From: Leisingera sp. ANG-M7
GTDB lineage: Bacteria > Pseudomonadota > Alphaproteobacteria > Rhodobacterales > Rhodobacteraceae
Assembly: GCF_000813965.1 (NCBI RefSeq)
Contig: NZ_JWLI01000002.1
Location: 1-64,000, forward strand
Direction: 5' to 3'
Length of the DNA stretch: 64,000 nt
The translations under genes and the position numbers were made by a program. The notes below the pieces were generated by a model that saw only the letters and a program-made list of their open reading frames with translations, searched no databases and had not been told where the DNA came from. Shown here piece by piece: positions 23,363-32,270 of the stretch (positions are counted from its first letter, which is position 1; each line of letters opens with the position of its first letter).

Positions 23363-25588
23363 ATGTCCATGGACACCCATCTCGACAACAAGGCGCTAGA
23401 GGAGCTGGAGAAGCAGTATGACTCTGCTCTGAACACGCGCGACAACGGACCCAGGCTGACTGGCGTCATCTATTGGGCTAGCATCGCCTTTGCCCTCTAC
23501 CATCTGTGGACGGCTGGTTTCGGCACCCCGGTGGACCATGTGCATATGGGTATTCACCTGGCGGGCCTGTTCCTGTTTATTTTTGTGGGCTTTCCGCTGA
23601 TCAAGTCAGCCCGCAGCCTGGAGTGGCGCGGCCCCAATCCGCTGCGCCCAGGTAATGTGCCGCTTTATGACTGGGCGCTGACCGGGCTCAGCATGGCGGC
23701 GGCGCTGTTCCTTTGGGTCAGCTGGCGCGGCTTTGACATGTTCGGTTTCGACATCGCCGAACAGGCGCTGCGGCAGGGCAACCCGTCCAGCCTGGACGTG
23801 TTCTTCGGCTCGGTGCTGATCCTGACGGTGCTGGAGATCGCGCGCCGCACCATCGGCTTTGTGCTGCCGCTGATCATCCTTGTGTTCATGATCTATGCGC
23901 TGTTCGGGCCTTACATGCCCGCGCAAATCCTCAAGCATCCGGGCGTCAATTGGCAGCAGTTCGTCAACAACATGTACTTCCCGTCCGAAGGCATTTTTGG
24001 CGTGACGCTCTGGGTGGTTTCCACCGTGGTGTTCCATTTTGTGCTGTTCGGCGTGGTGGCGCAGCGGATGGGGCTAGGGCAGTTCTTTGTCGATAACGCC
24101 ATGCTGCTCGCTGGCCGATACACCGGCGGGCCGGCCAAGGTTTCCGTGGTCTCATCCGCCTTCTTCGGCACCATTTCCGGCTCGTCGATTGCCAACACGG
24201 TTTCTACCGGCTCACTGACCATCCCCAACATGAAGAAACTGGGCTACCCCGGACATTTCGCAGGCGGGGTTGAGGCGGCGGCCTCGGCCGGCGGGCAGAT
24301 CACTCCGCCGATCATGGGGGCGGCATCCTTCCTGATGGCCGAGTATCTGGAAGTGCCTTACACCACCATCGTGATTGCCGCGATCGTGCCGGCACTGATG
24401 CATTATATCGGGGTGATCTCGATTGTGCATTTCACCGCCAAGAAACTGGGCCTGACCGCCTATCCCAAGGACCAGCTGCCCAAGTTCCTGCAGGTCTGGA
24501 AGGATGGCTGGTACACGATCATTCCGCTGATCGCGCTCCTCTTGGTGCTGTTCTCCGGGTACTCGCCCAACATGGCGGCCTTTATCGGTCTCAGCCTGTG
24601 TATCGTTGTCGGCTTCTGCGCCTTTGACAAACCGGCCACACTGCTGATCCCCTTTGCCCTGCTCGGCTTTATCTTGTGGAAGGCCTCGCCCTACTCCGGC
24701 GAAGGGTACACTCCGGTGATGGCGGGGATGCTGGCGGCGCTCACCATCATCGGCTGCCTGCACCGGAACGAGCGTCAGAACTTCCGCGACCTGTTCGACA
24801 GCTTCCACGTCGGTGTGCAATACGCGCTGGCCGTGGGCGCAGCTTCGGCCGCGGTGGGCATCGTGGTAGGTGTGATCAACACCACCGGCGTCGGCTTCCG
24901 TCTTGGCTTCATGGTCACCGGCGGTGCGGCGGATATGGCGGCAGCGATTGCGCCCTTCCTGGACTGGACCTCCATCGAGGCGTTCAGCCAGCCGTCGATC
25001 CAACAATTCCTGTCGCTAGTGCTGATCGCCATGGCCTGCATCCTGATGGGCGCCGGCCTGCCGACCACCGCGCTCTACATCATGCTGGTGGCGGTTGCGA
25101 CGCCTGCCCTCAGCCAGTTGGGCGTGCCGCCGCTCGCGACCCATATGTTCGTGCTCTACTACGGTGTGATTTCCGAGATCACTCCGCCGGTTTGCGCCTC
25201 GGCCTATGCCGCGGCAGGGATTGCGGGCTCCAACCCGTTTCGAACCGGGCTCAACGCCTTCACCCTGGGTCTGGGCAAGCTGATGGTGCCGATGGTGTTT
25301 GTCTATGCACCGGTAATGCTGATCGTCTTGCCGGAGTACTTTACCTGGACCGGGTTCATCCAAGTGACAGGCACCTGCGCGCTTGGGGTCTTTGCCATCG
25401 CCACCGCTGTCTCGGCCTATTTCCTGGCCCCGCTCAGCGGTGTCTGGCGGCTGCTGATGGCCATCGGCGGCCTGCTGCTGGTGGCGCCCTCCGGCGGCTC
25501 TGACATTGCGGCTCTTGTTGTGATGGCGCCGGTGCTGATCCAGCAGCTGGACCAGCAGCGCAAGCTGCAGGCAAAGGCGGTGCAATGA
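23363..25588 (+). CDS. TRAP transporter fused permease (4TM + 12TM)
   Basis: A 741-residue inner-membrane protein with many hydrophobic segments. The N-terminal part corresponds to the small DctQ-like subunit and the rest to the large DctM-like subunit, as usual for TAXI systems. Hallmarks are AFFGTISGSSIANTVSTGSLTIPNMKKLGY and GGQITPPIMGAASFLMAEYL in the first half, and MGAGLPTTALYIMLVAVATPAL and EITPPVCASAYAAAGIAG in the second. The start at 23363 has GGAG 9 bases upstream. The stop overlaps the next start as ATGA, so permease and oxidase translation are coupled. Sodium-coupled uptake of an organic acid is expected. Confidence 0.93.
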   Translation: MSMDTHLDNKALEELEKQYDSALNTRDNGPRLTGVIYWASIAFALYHLWTAGFGTPVDHVHMGIHLAGLFLFIFVGFPLIKSARSLEWRGPNPLRPGNVPLYDWALTGLSMAAALFLWVSWRGFDMFGFDIAEQALRQGNPSSLDVFFGSVLILTVLEIARRTIGFVLPLIILVFMIYALFGPYMPAQILKHPGVNWQQFVNNMYFPSEGIFGVTLWVVSTVVFHFVLFGVVAQRMGLGQFFVDNAMLLAGRYTGGPAKVSVVSSAFFGTISGSSIANTVSTGSLTIPNMKKLGYPGHFAGGVEAAASAGGQITPPIMGAASFLMAEYLEVPYTTIVIAAIVPALMHYIGVISIVHFTAKKLGLTAYPKDQLPKFLQVWKDGWYTIIPLIALLLVLFSGYSPNMAAFIGLSLCIVVGFCAFDKPATLLIPFALLGFILWKASPYSGEGYTPVMAGMLAALTIIGCLHRNERQNFRDLFDSFHVGVQYALAVGAASAAVGIVVGVINTTGVGFRLGFMVTGGAADMAAAIAPFLDWTSIEAFSQPSIQQFLSLVLIAMACILMGAGLPTTALYIMLVAVATPALSQLGVPPLATHMFVLYYGVISEITPPVCASAYAAAGIAGSNPFRTGLNAFTLGLGKLMVPMVFVYAPVMLIVLPEYFTWTGFIQVTGTCALGVFAIATAVSAYFLAPLSGVWRLLMAIGGLLLVAPSGGSDIAALVVMAPVLIQQLDQQRKLQAKAVQ

Positions 25589-26850
25589 GCGCATCCGCTA
25601 CCCCCGATGTGACGGTCCTGGGTGCCGGGATCGTCGGTATCTGCTCGGCCCTGTCCCTGGCCGAGCGGGGCCTCAAGGTCCGGCTCATCGACAGGGATGC
25701 ACCCGGCCAGGCGACGTCTTACGGCAATGCCGGCATTATCTCCCCCTGGTCAGTGGTGCCGCAGTCGATGCCGGGCCTGTGGAAGAAAGTGCCCGGCTGG
25801 CTGCTGGATCCGCTAGGGCCTGTCACGGTCAAGCCCGGATACCTGCCCAAGGTCGCCCCCTGGGGGATGCGGTTCCTGGCTGAAGGACGCGAGGGCCGGA
25901 TTCAACGGATTTCTGACGCCATGGGTTTTCTCTGCCGAAATTGCGTCGAAGGCTTCCGGCTGCATCTGGCCGGCACCGGGCACGAAGATCTCGTCAAGGA
26001 CAGCTATTACGTCCATGCCTCGCGCAACCCGGAGGAAGCTGACCTGAACAGTCTCGGCAACCGGCTGCGGGCCGCCCAGGGCGCGGAGATGGAGCGGATC
26101 GGTGCCGCTGACCTGCGGGATCTTGAGCCGGCGCTGACGCCGGAGTTTCAGGCTGCAATCCTGATTAAGGGCCAGGCACGGGCGCTCTCTCCCGGCAGGA
26201 TCGGAGCCGTTCTTGCAGAAAAATTTCAATTCATGGGCGGCGAGATCCAGGCCCGAACCGTGCGGGGTATCCTGCCGTCTGAAACCGGCGGCTGGACTTA
26301 CACCACCGATGCGGGCCAGGACTGGACCCCCAAGCTGGTGCTGGCGATGGGTGTCTGGTCCGGCGAATTGCTGAAGCCACTGGGGATCAAAATCCCGATG
26401 GAATCCGAACGCGGCTACCACGTTTCGTTCCAGAACCCCGGCGTCGCGTTGAACAACTCGATCATGGATATGGACATGAAATTCGTGGCCTCCTCAATGG
26501 AGGAAGGGCTGCGGGTGGCAGGCACCGCCGAGTTTGCGGGTCTTGATCAGCCGCTCAATCAGAAAAGGCTCGACGGGCTTGTGGAGCTTGCCAAAGCCCT
26601 GCTGCCTGACTTGCGCGCAGACGAGATGGAAACCTGGTCCGGCCAGCGCCCCAGCCTGCCCGACAGCCTGCCCTGCATTGGCGAGGTTGAAGGGTTCCCG
26701 GACCTGATCGCTGCTTTCGGCCACAGCCATTACGGCCTGATGATGGCCCCGAAAACCGGGCGGCTGGTGGCGGATATCGTCAGCGGAACACCCGTGAACG
26801 AAGACCTCTCGCCGTTCCGCACACGGCGCTACGAAAGGATCAAAGCATGA
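25585..26850 (+). CDS. FAD-dependent amino-acid oxidoreductase (DadA-like)
   Basis: A 421-residue flavoprotein of the DAO family. The dinucleotide motif is VLGAGIVGICSALSLAERGLKVRLIDRD (residues 12-39). The C-terminal FAD region has GQRPSLPDSLPCIGEVEG and AFGHSHYGLMMAPKTGRLVADI, typical of D-amino-acid dehydrogenase DadA. The expected role is oxidative deamination of a D-amino or N-substituted amino acid with electrons going to the membrane chain. It is translationally coupled to the TRAP permease before it and to the racemase after it (ATGA overlaps on both sides), a strong hint that all act on the imported compound. Confidence 0.88.
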   Translation: MSASATPDVTVLGAGIVGICSALSLAERGLKVRLIDRDAPGQATSYGNAGIISPWSVVPQSMPGLWKKVPGWLLDPLGPVTVKPGYLPKVAPWGMRFLAEGREGRIQRISDAMGFLCRNCVEGFRLHLAGTGHEDLVKDSYYVHASRNPEEADLNSLGNRLRAAQGAEMERIGAADLRDLEPALTPEFQAAILIKGQARALSPGRIGAVLAEKFQFMGGEIQARTVRGILPSETGGWTYTTDAGQDWTPKLVLAMGVWSGELLKPLGIKIPMESERGYHVSFQNPGVALNNSIMDMDMKFVASSMEEGLRVAGTAEFAGLDQPLNQKRLDGLVELAKALLPDLRADEMETWSGQRPSLPDSLPCIGEVEGFPDLIAAFGHSHYGLMMAPKTGRLVADIVSGTPVNEDLSPFRTRRYERIKA

Positions 26851-27575
26851 CCATCCATCCTGGCGGTCAAAACATCTGCGGCGTCTCCATCGGCGTGCTG
26901 GCTTTGGAAAGCTACTTCCCCAAGCCGCCCGGCCATATCAAGAACCCTTCCAGCCTGCCCTTCACGACGCTCTATGAAATGCTGGACGGGATCACTGTGC
27001 CGAAACTGCTGGCCAACCCGACAGGTGAAATGAAGGGCCGGCTGATCGAGGCCGCCCGGCGGCTGGAAGCCAAGGGCGTGCGGGCCATTACCGGCTCCTG
27101 CGGCTTCCTCGCCATCTTTCAGAAGGAGATCGCAACCGCGGTGAATGTGCCGGTGTTCGTCTCCTCGCTGATCCAGGTGCCGCTGGCGCATCAGATGACA
27201 GGCCGCACCGTTGGGGTGATCACTGCCTCTGCCGCCAGCCTGACCGAGGCGCATTTGCGCGGCGTCGGTGCAGAAAACACGCCCGTGGTTGTCCAGGGGC
27301 TGGATGACGCGGAAGAGTTCTCCACCGTGATCCTGCGCAATGAACGCACTGCAATGGATCTGGCGAAGGTTGAGGCCGAACTGCTGGCCGCCGCCATGGG
27401 CATGATCGCGCGCAATCCGGAAATAGGCCCGATCGTGCTGGAATGCACCGATCTGCCACCCTATGCCCACGCCCTGCAAGCGGCGCTGAACCGGCCCGTC
27501 TTCGACATCATCACGCTGTCTGAGATGGTACACAGGGCTGCGCTGCGCGCCCCTTTCCACGGTTTCATCACCTGA
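26847..27575 (+). CDS. Aspartate/glutamate/hydantoin racemase family protein
   Basis: A 242-residue protein of the cofactor-independent racemase fold. The two expected catalytic cysteines are visible in TGSCGF (about residue 81) and LECTDL (about residue 201). The family interconverts amino-acid enantiomers or hydantoins, or isomerises related acids. The gene overlaps the oxidase by 4 bp and is followed by a strong terminator at 27583-27630, so it ends the TRAP operon. A natural role is to convert an L-amino acid to the D-form used by the DadA-like enzyme. Another Asp/Glu-type racemase-like gene is at 36361-37101, of a different subfamily. Confidence 0.82.
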   Translation: MTIHPGGQNICGVSIGVLALESYFPKPPGHIKNPSSLPFTTLYEMLDGITVPKLLANPTGEMKGRLIEAARRLEAKGVRAITGSCGFLAIFQKEIATAVNVPVFVSSLIQVPLAHQMTGRTVGVITASAASLTEAHLRGVGAENTPVVVQGLDDAEEFSTVILRNERTAMDLAKVEAELLAAAMGMIARNPEIGPIVLECTDLPPYAHALQAALNRPVFDIITLSEMVHRAALRAPFHGFIT

Positions 27576-27582
27576 AAAATGC

Positions 27583-27630
27583 GCTGAGGGCTGGCACAGA
27601 GAATTCCAGCCCTCAGCCCCGGATTTTTTT
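27583..27630 (+). terminator. Intrinsic terminator of the TRAP operon
   Basis: GCTGAGGGCTGG (27583-27594) pairs perfectly with CCAGCCCTCAGC (27606-27617) over 12 bp with an 11-base loop, followed after CCCGGA by seven T at 27624-27630. It sits 8 bp after the racemase stop. Confidence 0.82.
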
Positions 27631-27694
27631 GTATCTCCGGCCGGGGCAATCCCCCTACTGTGGCGCAGAACAAACCTTTGCTGCTGGATTTGCC

Positions 27695-28948
27695 ATGCCC
27701 CATATTTCCGACGCCCTGCTGGACCAGATCCGCGCCCGTTTTGCCCAGGTGGACAACTGCCCCGAACAGGGCAGCCGTATCTTCTTTGAAAACGCAGGCG
27801 GCGCACTGACGCTCAATTCGGTGGTGGAAACATCCGCACGCTATGCTGCGATCCCCGACAACCAGGGCCGCGACAACCCCGGCAGCCACGAGCTGGTGCG
27901 GGTGATCAACAAGGCCAAGGACGATATGCGCGTCTTCATGAACGCACCCGGCGGCCAGTTTTTTGCGGGCGAAAGCGGCACAGAGCTCTTGTTCCGCCTG
28001 ATCATGAACGCCTGCCTCGGCACCGCGGAGGGCGGTACCGTGCTGGGCTCGACGCTGGAGCATCCCGCCACCCGCTCCGCCAGCGCCCGCTGGGCCGGGG
28101 TTGCACGTCAGAAACACGTGCTGATCCCGCATAATGACACCACCGGGACGATCATGGCCGATGCCTATGCCAGGGCGGTTTCGCCGGACACCGTCGTGGC
28201 CACAATCGTCCACACGTCTCCTGTCACAGGCATGGGCGTGGATGTCGCCGCCTGCGCTGCCGCCATCCGTGAAGTGGCACCGGAGTGTTTCATTATTGTG
28301 GACGGTATCCAGCACGCAGCCCATGGGCGCATCGACCTGACGGCATACAGCGTCGATGGCTATGTGATCTCACCTTACAAGATGTTCTCGCGCCACGGCT
28401 ACGGCCTTGCCTGGATCTCGGACCGGCTGACGAAACTGCCGCACAACAGCCTGATTGACGGGCCTGCGGACAACTGGGAAATGGGCACCCGCGATACCGG
28501 CAGCTATGCGACGCTGTCCGACGTGGTAAATTACCTCGAATGGCTCGGCGGCGAAGTCAGCGATGCAACGGACCGCCGCGCAAAATTCGTGGCCGCGGGC
28601 GAAGCAATCCATGCCCACGAAAAAGCCCTGACCGACGCGATGATATTTGGCACCGGCAACCTGCCCGGATTGGCAGAGATGGAAGGCGTCACCATCCTGG
28701 GCGGCCCGGACAACCCGGCCCGCGAGGGGCTGGTTTCGCTGACCGTGGACGGCGTGCCGTCCGTTGAAGTGGTCAAACGGCTGAACGAACAGGGCATCCG
28801 CACCCATCTGCGCAAAGCGGATCATTATTCCGGCAATATCCTGACTCCCTTGGACATGGACAGCTGCGTGCGCGTCTCGATGTGCCACTACAACAGCATC
28901 GGCGAAGTGGCGAAGTTCCTGGGCGTGATGAAAGAGATTACCGGGTGA
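27695..28948 (+). CDS. Class V aminotransferase / cysteine-desulfurase-like PLP enzyme
   Basis: A 417-residue fold-type I PLP protein. It has FFENAGGALTLNSVVE near the N-terminus, ESGTELLFRLIMNACLG, the His/Asp region FIIVDGIQHAAHGRIDL (Asp contacts the PLP ring) and the lysine motif VISPYKMFSRHGYGLAWI. These match the CsdA/kynureninase-like class V group rather than class I/II. The active-site cysteine loop of true desulfurases is not obvious, so I favour an aminotransferase or lyase role in amino-acid catabolism. The start is an ATG at 27695; the upstream site is weak. A terminator separates it from the TRAP operon, so it has its own promoter. Confidence 0.82.
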   Translation: MPHISDALLDQIRARFAQVDNCPEQGSRIFFENAGGALTLNSVVETSARYAAIPDNQGRDNPGSHELVRVINKAKDDMRVFMNAPGGQFFAGESGTELLFRLIMNACLGTAEGGTVLGSTLEHPATRSASARWAGVARQKHVLIPHNDTTGTIMADAYARAVSPDTVVATIVHTSPVTGMGVDVAACAAAIREVAPECFIIVDGIQHAAHGRIDLTAYSVDGYVISPYKMFSRHGYGLAWISDRLTKLPHNSLIDGPADNWEMGTRDTGSYATLSDVVNYLEWLGGEVSDATDRRAKFVAAGEAIHAHEKALTDAMIFGTGNLPGLAEMEGVTILGGPDNPAREGLVSLTVDGVPSVEVVKRLNEQGIRTHLRKADHYSGNILTPLDMDSCVRVSMCHYNSIGEVAKFLGVMKEITG

Positions 28949-28953
28949 TTGCC

Positions 28954-29006
28954 GGATGACCCATCGAATCCGGGGCCATTGGGTCTGAATTCTTCACGGG
29001 TCATCC
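28954..29006. promoter_or_regulatory. Inverted repeat GGATGACCC/GGGTCATCC before the DMGDH-like gene
   Basis: GGATGACCC (28954-28962) and GGGTCATCC (28998-29006) are perfect 9-bp inverted repeats 35 bp apart, in the 155-bp gap before the dehydrogenase gene. The core TGACCC/GGGTCA also occurs as a dyad at 33291-33314 before the MmgE/PrpD gene, which suggests a shared regulator, perhaps the LysR at 32271. Confidence 0.5.
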
Positions 29007-29103
29007 AGCCCCGCCGCCGCTAGGTTCACCCGGAAGGAATTGGCGGCCCGCCCCGGCCTGCAGGGCGCGCTGTTTCAGGCACGCAGGCAAGGGAACATGA
29101 CGC

Positions 29104-31521
29104 ATGAAAACCCATGCACAGGCAGTTGTCATCGGCGGCGGGCTGGTCGGCTGCTCTATCCTCTACCACCTGGCGAAACTCGGCTGGACCGACGTTGTTC
29201 TGCTGGAACGCGATGAACTGACCGCAGGCTCCACCTGGCATGCGGCGGCCAACATCCACGGGCTGCACGACAATAACAACGTGACCCGCATCCAGCACTA
29301 CACCATGAACCTCTACAAGGAGCTGGAGAAGGAAACCGGCCAGGGTTGCGGCGTGTTCCAGCCGGGCTCCCTGTATCTGGCCAAGACCGAAGAGCGCGAG
29401 CACCAGCTGCGTCTGCAGGAGGCCAAGGCGAAATACTACGGCCTGAACTTCCATGAGGTCAGCCGCGAGCAGGCCAAGGAACTGCACCCGCTGGCTCAGT
29501 TCGACGACATCCGCTGCATCATGTTCGAACCTGATGGCGGCAACGTTGACCCTTCGGGCGTGACCATGGCCTACGCCGCCGGCGCCCGCGCCATGGGCGC
29601 GCAGATCGAACGCTTCTGCCCGGTGATCGGCACCGAGCAGCAGCCCGACGGCAGCTGGATCGTGAAGACCGAAAAGGGCGACATCCATACCCAGTGGGTG
29701 GTGAACGCTGGCGGCCTCTGGGGCCGCGAAGTGGCCGCGATGGCGGGCCTCACCCTGCCCTTGCAGCCGACCGAGCATCAGTATTTCGTGACGGAGTCTA
29801 TAGACGAGGTCGCCAATCTCGGCCGCCGCCTGCCCTCGATCGCCGACCGCGACGGCGAATACTACTTCCGGCAGGAGGGCAACGGCTTCCTGATCGGCGC
29901 CTATGAAAAGGACATGCGCTTCTGGGCCGAGGACGGCACCCCGCTTGACTTTGCCCATGAACTGTTCCCCGACGATCTGGACCGGATCATGGAAAACGTG
30001 ATCCGCGCCACCGAGCGTGTCCCCTGCGCCGAAACCGCAGGCGTCAAACGCGTCATCAACGGCCCGATGATCTGGTCGCCGGATTCCAATGCAATCTGGG
30101 GCCCGGTTCCGGAGCTGAAAAACTATTTCTGCTGCACCGGCATCATCCCCGGCTTCTCCCAGTCTGGCGGTCTTGGTCTGCTGGCAGCCCAATGGATGAT
30201 CGAGGGCGAGCCGCAATACGACATGTTCGCCTGGGATCTCGCGCGCTTTGGCGACTGGGCCGACAAGGCATTCACCAAGGCCCGCGTCGAAGACCAGTAC
30301 GCGCACCGCTTCGCCATCCATTTCCCGAACGAGGAACGCAGCGCCGGCCGCCCGGCCCGCGTGCGCCCCGCGTATGAGATGCAAAAGGAAATGGGCTGCG
30401 TATTCGGCCTCAACTGCGGCTGGGAGCACCCGTTGTGGTTCTCGGGTGTGCCCGGCACCACCGACACAAACAGCTTCACCCGCCAGAACTGGTGGGAGCC
30501 GGTTGGCCGCGAAGTGAACATGCTGCGTGAGAACGTCGGCGTGATCGATATTTCGAACTTCGCCAACTACGTAATCAAAGGCCCCGGCGCGTTTGAGTGG
30601 CTGGATAAGCTGATCGCCAACAAGGTGCCAACCGAAGTTGGCCGCTCCTGCCTGACTCCGCTGATCTCGGTCCGCGGCGGCGTGGCTGGCGATTTCACCA
30701 TCACCAAGGTGGCGGATGACGAATACATGATGGTCGGCTCCGGCATGGCGGAACGCTATCACCAGCGCTTCTTCAACATGGTGGAGCTGCCGGAAGGCAC
30801 CACCTTCGAGGTCGCCACCAACCGCATTGCGGGCTTCAACGTCGCAGGCCCGAAATCACGCGATATGCTGCAGCGCCTGACCAATGCGGATTTGTCGAAC
30901 GAGGCCTTCCGCTTCATGCGTTCCCGCACCATCGACGTGGCAGGTGTGGAATGCCTGGCAATCCGCGTCTCCTTCACCGGCGATCTGGGCTGGGAACTGC
31001 ATTGTGCCGAAAGCGATCAGGTCAAACTGTACTCGGCCCTGCTGGCAGCTGCCGCAGAGTTCGACGGCGGTCCGGTCGGCGGCCGTGCGCTTGGTTCCTT
31101 GCGGATCGAGAAGGGCTACGGCTCCTGGGGCCGCGAGTACAGCCAGGAATACTGGCCGCAGGAGGTTGGCCTGGCCGGTCTCATCAAGCTGGACAAGGAG
31201 TTCCTCAACAAGGACGCCTATCTCAAGATCAAGGACAACGCCCCGCGCGAAATGCTCTCGGCCTTTGAGATCGACGCGGTGAACGATGCCGACGCCTCCG
31301 GCGGGGAGCCGATTTTCACACCCGACAGCACACCGGTGGGCCGCGTCACCTCGGGCGCTTACGGCTACTCGGTCGGTAAATCGCTGGCGCTGGGATATGC
31401 CAACCCCGAAGTTGCCAAGCCGGGGGATGAGGTCGAGGTCTATATTCTCGGCAAACCGCACAAGGCGCGCATTCTGGAAGCCGCAGCCTTCGACCCCTCA
31501 GGCGCACGGCTGCGGGCCTGA
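29104..31521 (+). CDS. Dimethylglycine/sarcosine dehydrogenase-like FAD + GcvT fusion protein
   Basis: An 805-residue protein. The N-terminal half is a DAO-type FAD domain (VVIGGGLVGCSILYHLAKLG, residues 8-27) with STWHAAANIHG, where His46 is the expected site of covalent FAD. The C-terminal half is a GcvT-like tetrahydrofolate-binding domain (about residues 430-800; FNVAGPKSRDMLQRLT, SFTGDLGWELHCAES, LRIEKGYGSWGREYS). The length fits dimethylglycine/sarcosine dehydrogenases. The reaction is oxidative N-demethylation, with the one-carbon unit captured on folate. The start at 29104 has AGGGAA about 10 bases upstream. It ends at a strong terminator and so is monocistronic. It could take N-methylated acids made by the Rieske and MttB proteins in this window. 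Confidence 0.9.
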   Translation: MKTHAQAVVIGGGLVGCSILYHLAKLGWTDVVLLERDELTAGSTWHAAANIHGLHDNNNVTRIQHYTMNLYKELEKETGQGCGVFQPGSLYLAKTEEREHQLRLQEAKAKYYGLNFHEVSREQAKELHPLAQFDDIRCIMFEPDGGNVDPSGVTMAYAAGARAMGAQIERFCPVIGTEQQPDGSWIVKTEKGDIHTQWVVNAGGLWGREVAAMAGLTLPLQPTEHQYFVTESIDEVANLGRRLPSIADRDGEYYFRQEGNGFLIGAYEKDMRFWAEDGTPLDFAHELFPDDLDRIMENVIRATERVPCAETAGVKRVINGPMIWSPDSNAIWGPVPELKNYFCCTGIIPGFSQSGGLGLLAAQWMIEGEPQYDMFAWDLARFGDWADKAFTKARVEDQYAHRFAIHFPNEERSAGRPARVRPAYEMQKEMGCVFGLNCGWEHPLWFSGVPGTTDTNSFTRQNWWEPVGREVNMLRENVGVIDISNFANYVIKGPGAFEWLDKLIANKVPTEVGRSCLTPLISVRGGVAGDFTITKVADDEYMMVGSGMAERYHQRFFNMVELPEGTTFEVATNRIAGFNVAGPKSRDMLQRLTNADLSNEAFRFMRSRTIDVAGVECLAIRVSFTGDLGWELHCAESDQVKLYSALLAAAAEFDGGPVGGRALGSLRIEKGYGSWGREYSQEYWPQEVGLAGLIKLDKEFLNKDAYLKIKDNAPREMLSAFEIDAVNDADASGGEPIFTPDSTPVGRVTSGAYGYSVGKSLALGYANPEVAKPGDEVEVYILGKPHKARILEAAAFDPSGARLRA

Positions 31522-31531
31522 CCGGAAACAG

Positions 31532-31560
31532 AAAAGCCGCCCCGAAGGGCGGCTTTTCTT
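31532..31560. terminator. Strong terminator after the DMGDH-like gene
   Basis: AAAAGCCGCCC (31532-31542), loop CGAA, GGGCGGCTTTT (31547-31557) form an 11-bp perfect stem with flanking A and T runs, then CTT. The symmetry lets it serve both the dehydrogenase and the convergent toxin gene ending at 31580. Confidence 0.88.
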
Positions 31561-31579
31561 TGGCAGCAGGGGCTGAGGG

Positions 31580-31966
31580 TCAGACAGGCAGCATCCCAGC
31601 CTTCAGCCATTCCGCAAAGGCAGCCTCATCCACATCGCCGGTGGCCAGATCCTCCATCATCCGCACACCCTCCACCGGGTCCGGGCGGAACTGGTAGCCG
31701 TTGAGGCGCAGAAAGGTCACAGCCGTCACAAAGGCCGTCCGCTTATTGCCGTCAACAAAAGCATGCGCCTTGGCGATGCCAAATGCGTAAGCCGCGGCAA
31801 CCTCCGCCACGCCTGCATCGGAATAGGCAGCCAGATTCATTGCCCGCGCGCATCCCATTTCCAGAAGCGCCTTGTCACGCATCCCCGCCGCGCCGCCATG
31901 GCGCGAAATCTGCCGGTCATGGAAAATGGTCACCGCCGCCAGCGGCACCCATGTGTATTTGCTCAC
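31580..31966 (-). CDS. doc: Death-on-curing (Doc) family toxin
   Basis: A 128-residue Fic-fold protein. The core motif is HAFVDGNKRTA (His68, Asp72, Asn74, Lys75, Arg76), the Doc variant of the Fic motif, in which the enzyme phosphorylates EF-Tu rather than transferring AMP. The N-terminal IFHDRQISRHGG is also typical of Doc. The gene overlaps the upstream antitoxin by 4 bp (ATGA), the usual coupling. The toxin would stop translation when the antitoxin decays. It has no apparent link with the surrounding catabolic genes and probably entered as a module between the dehydrogenase and LysR genes. Confidence 0.9.
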   Translation of the reverse strand: MSKYTWVPLAAVTIFHDRQISRHGGAAGMRDKALLEMGCARAMNLAAYSDAGVAEVAAAYAFGIAKAHAFVDGNKRTAFVTAVTFLRLNGYQFRPDPVEGVRMMEDLATGDVDEAAFAEWLKAGMLPV

Positions 31967-32187
31967 GCCAGCGCCTGAAGCAGGTCGCGGTTCTCGTCCA
32001 TCACGATTTCAGCCGCAGCCAGCGCCTCAGCCACCGTGGGATCATGCGCCATCACCCGCAGGCTGCCGTCATCGCCGCGCACCACGAACAACGTGTCGCC
32101 TTCCTTGGCGTCCAGCATCGTCAGCATCTCCGTCGTCAGGGTGATGACGGCAGAGTTTCCAACTTTTCTGATCTTGGTCTCAATCAT
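31963..32187 (-). CDS. AbrB/MazE-type antitoxin paired with Doc
   Basis: A 74-residue protein. The N-terminal half is a swapped-hairpin AbrB domain (TKIRKVGNSAVITLTTEML, then LDAKEGDTLFVVRGDDGSLRV); the C-terminal tail ending MDENRDLLQALA probably blocks the toxin. It is translated before the toxin and overlaps its start by 4 bp. GAGG lies upstream of the ATG. A palindromic TATA-rich stretch at 32201-32220 overlaps the likely promoter and is the probable autoregulatory operator. Doc is more often described with Phd; AbrB partners are also annotated in proteobacteria, so the pairing is less common but not new. Confidence 0.86.
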   Translation of the reverse strand: MIETKIRKVGNSAVITLTTEMLTMLDAKEGDTLFVVRGDDGSLRVMAHDPTVAEALAAAEIVMDENRDLLQALA

Positions 32188-32200
32188 CGGCAGGCCTCAT

Positions 32201-32220
32201 GTATATATACTCGTATATAC
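32201..32220. promoter_or_regulatory. Palindromic operator of the toxin-antitoxin pair
   Basis: GTATATATAC (32201-32210) and GTATATAC (32213-32220) are each self-complementary and sit 13 bp upstream of the antitoxin start. The AT-rich palindrome contrasts with the GC-rich surroundings and fits an AbrB-type autoregulatory site overlapping the promoter. Confidence 0.6.
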
Positions 32221-32270
32221 GCGAAGCGCTGCCAGAATTCAATGCTGCCTGCGGCCCGCCCTGATGGCCT

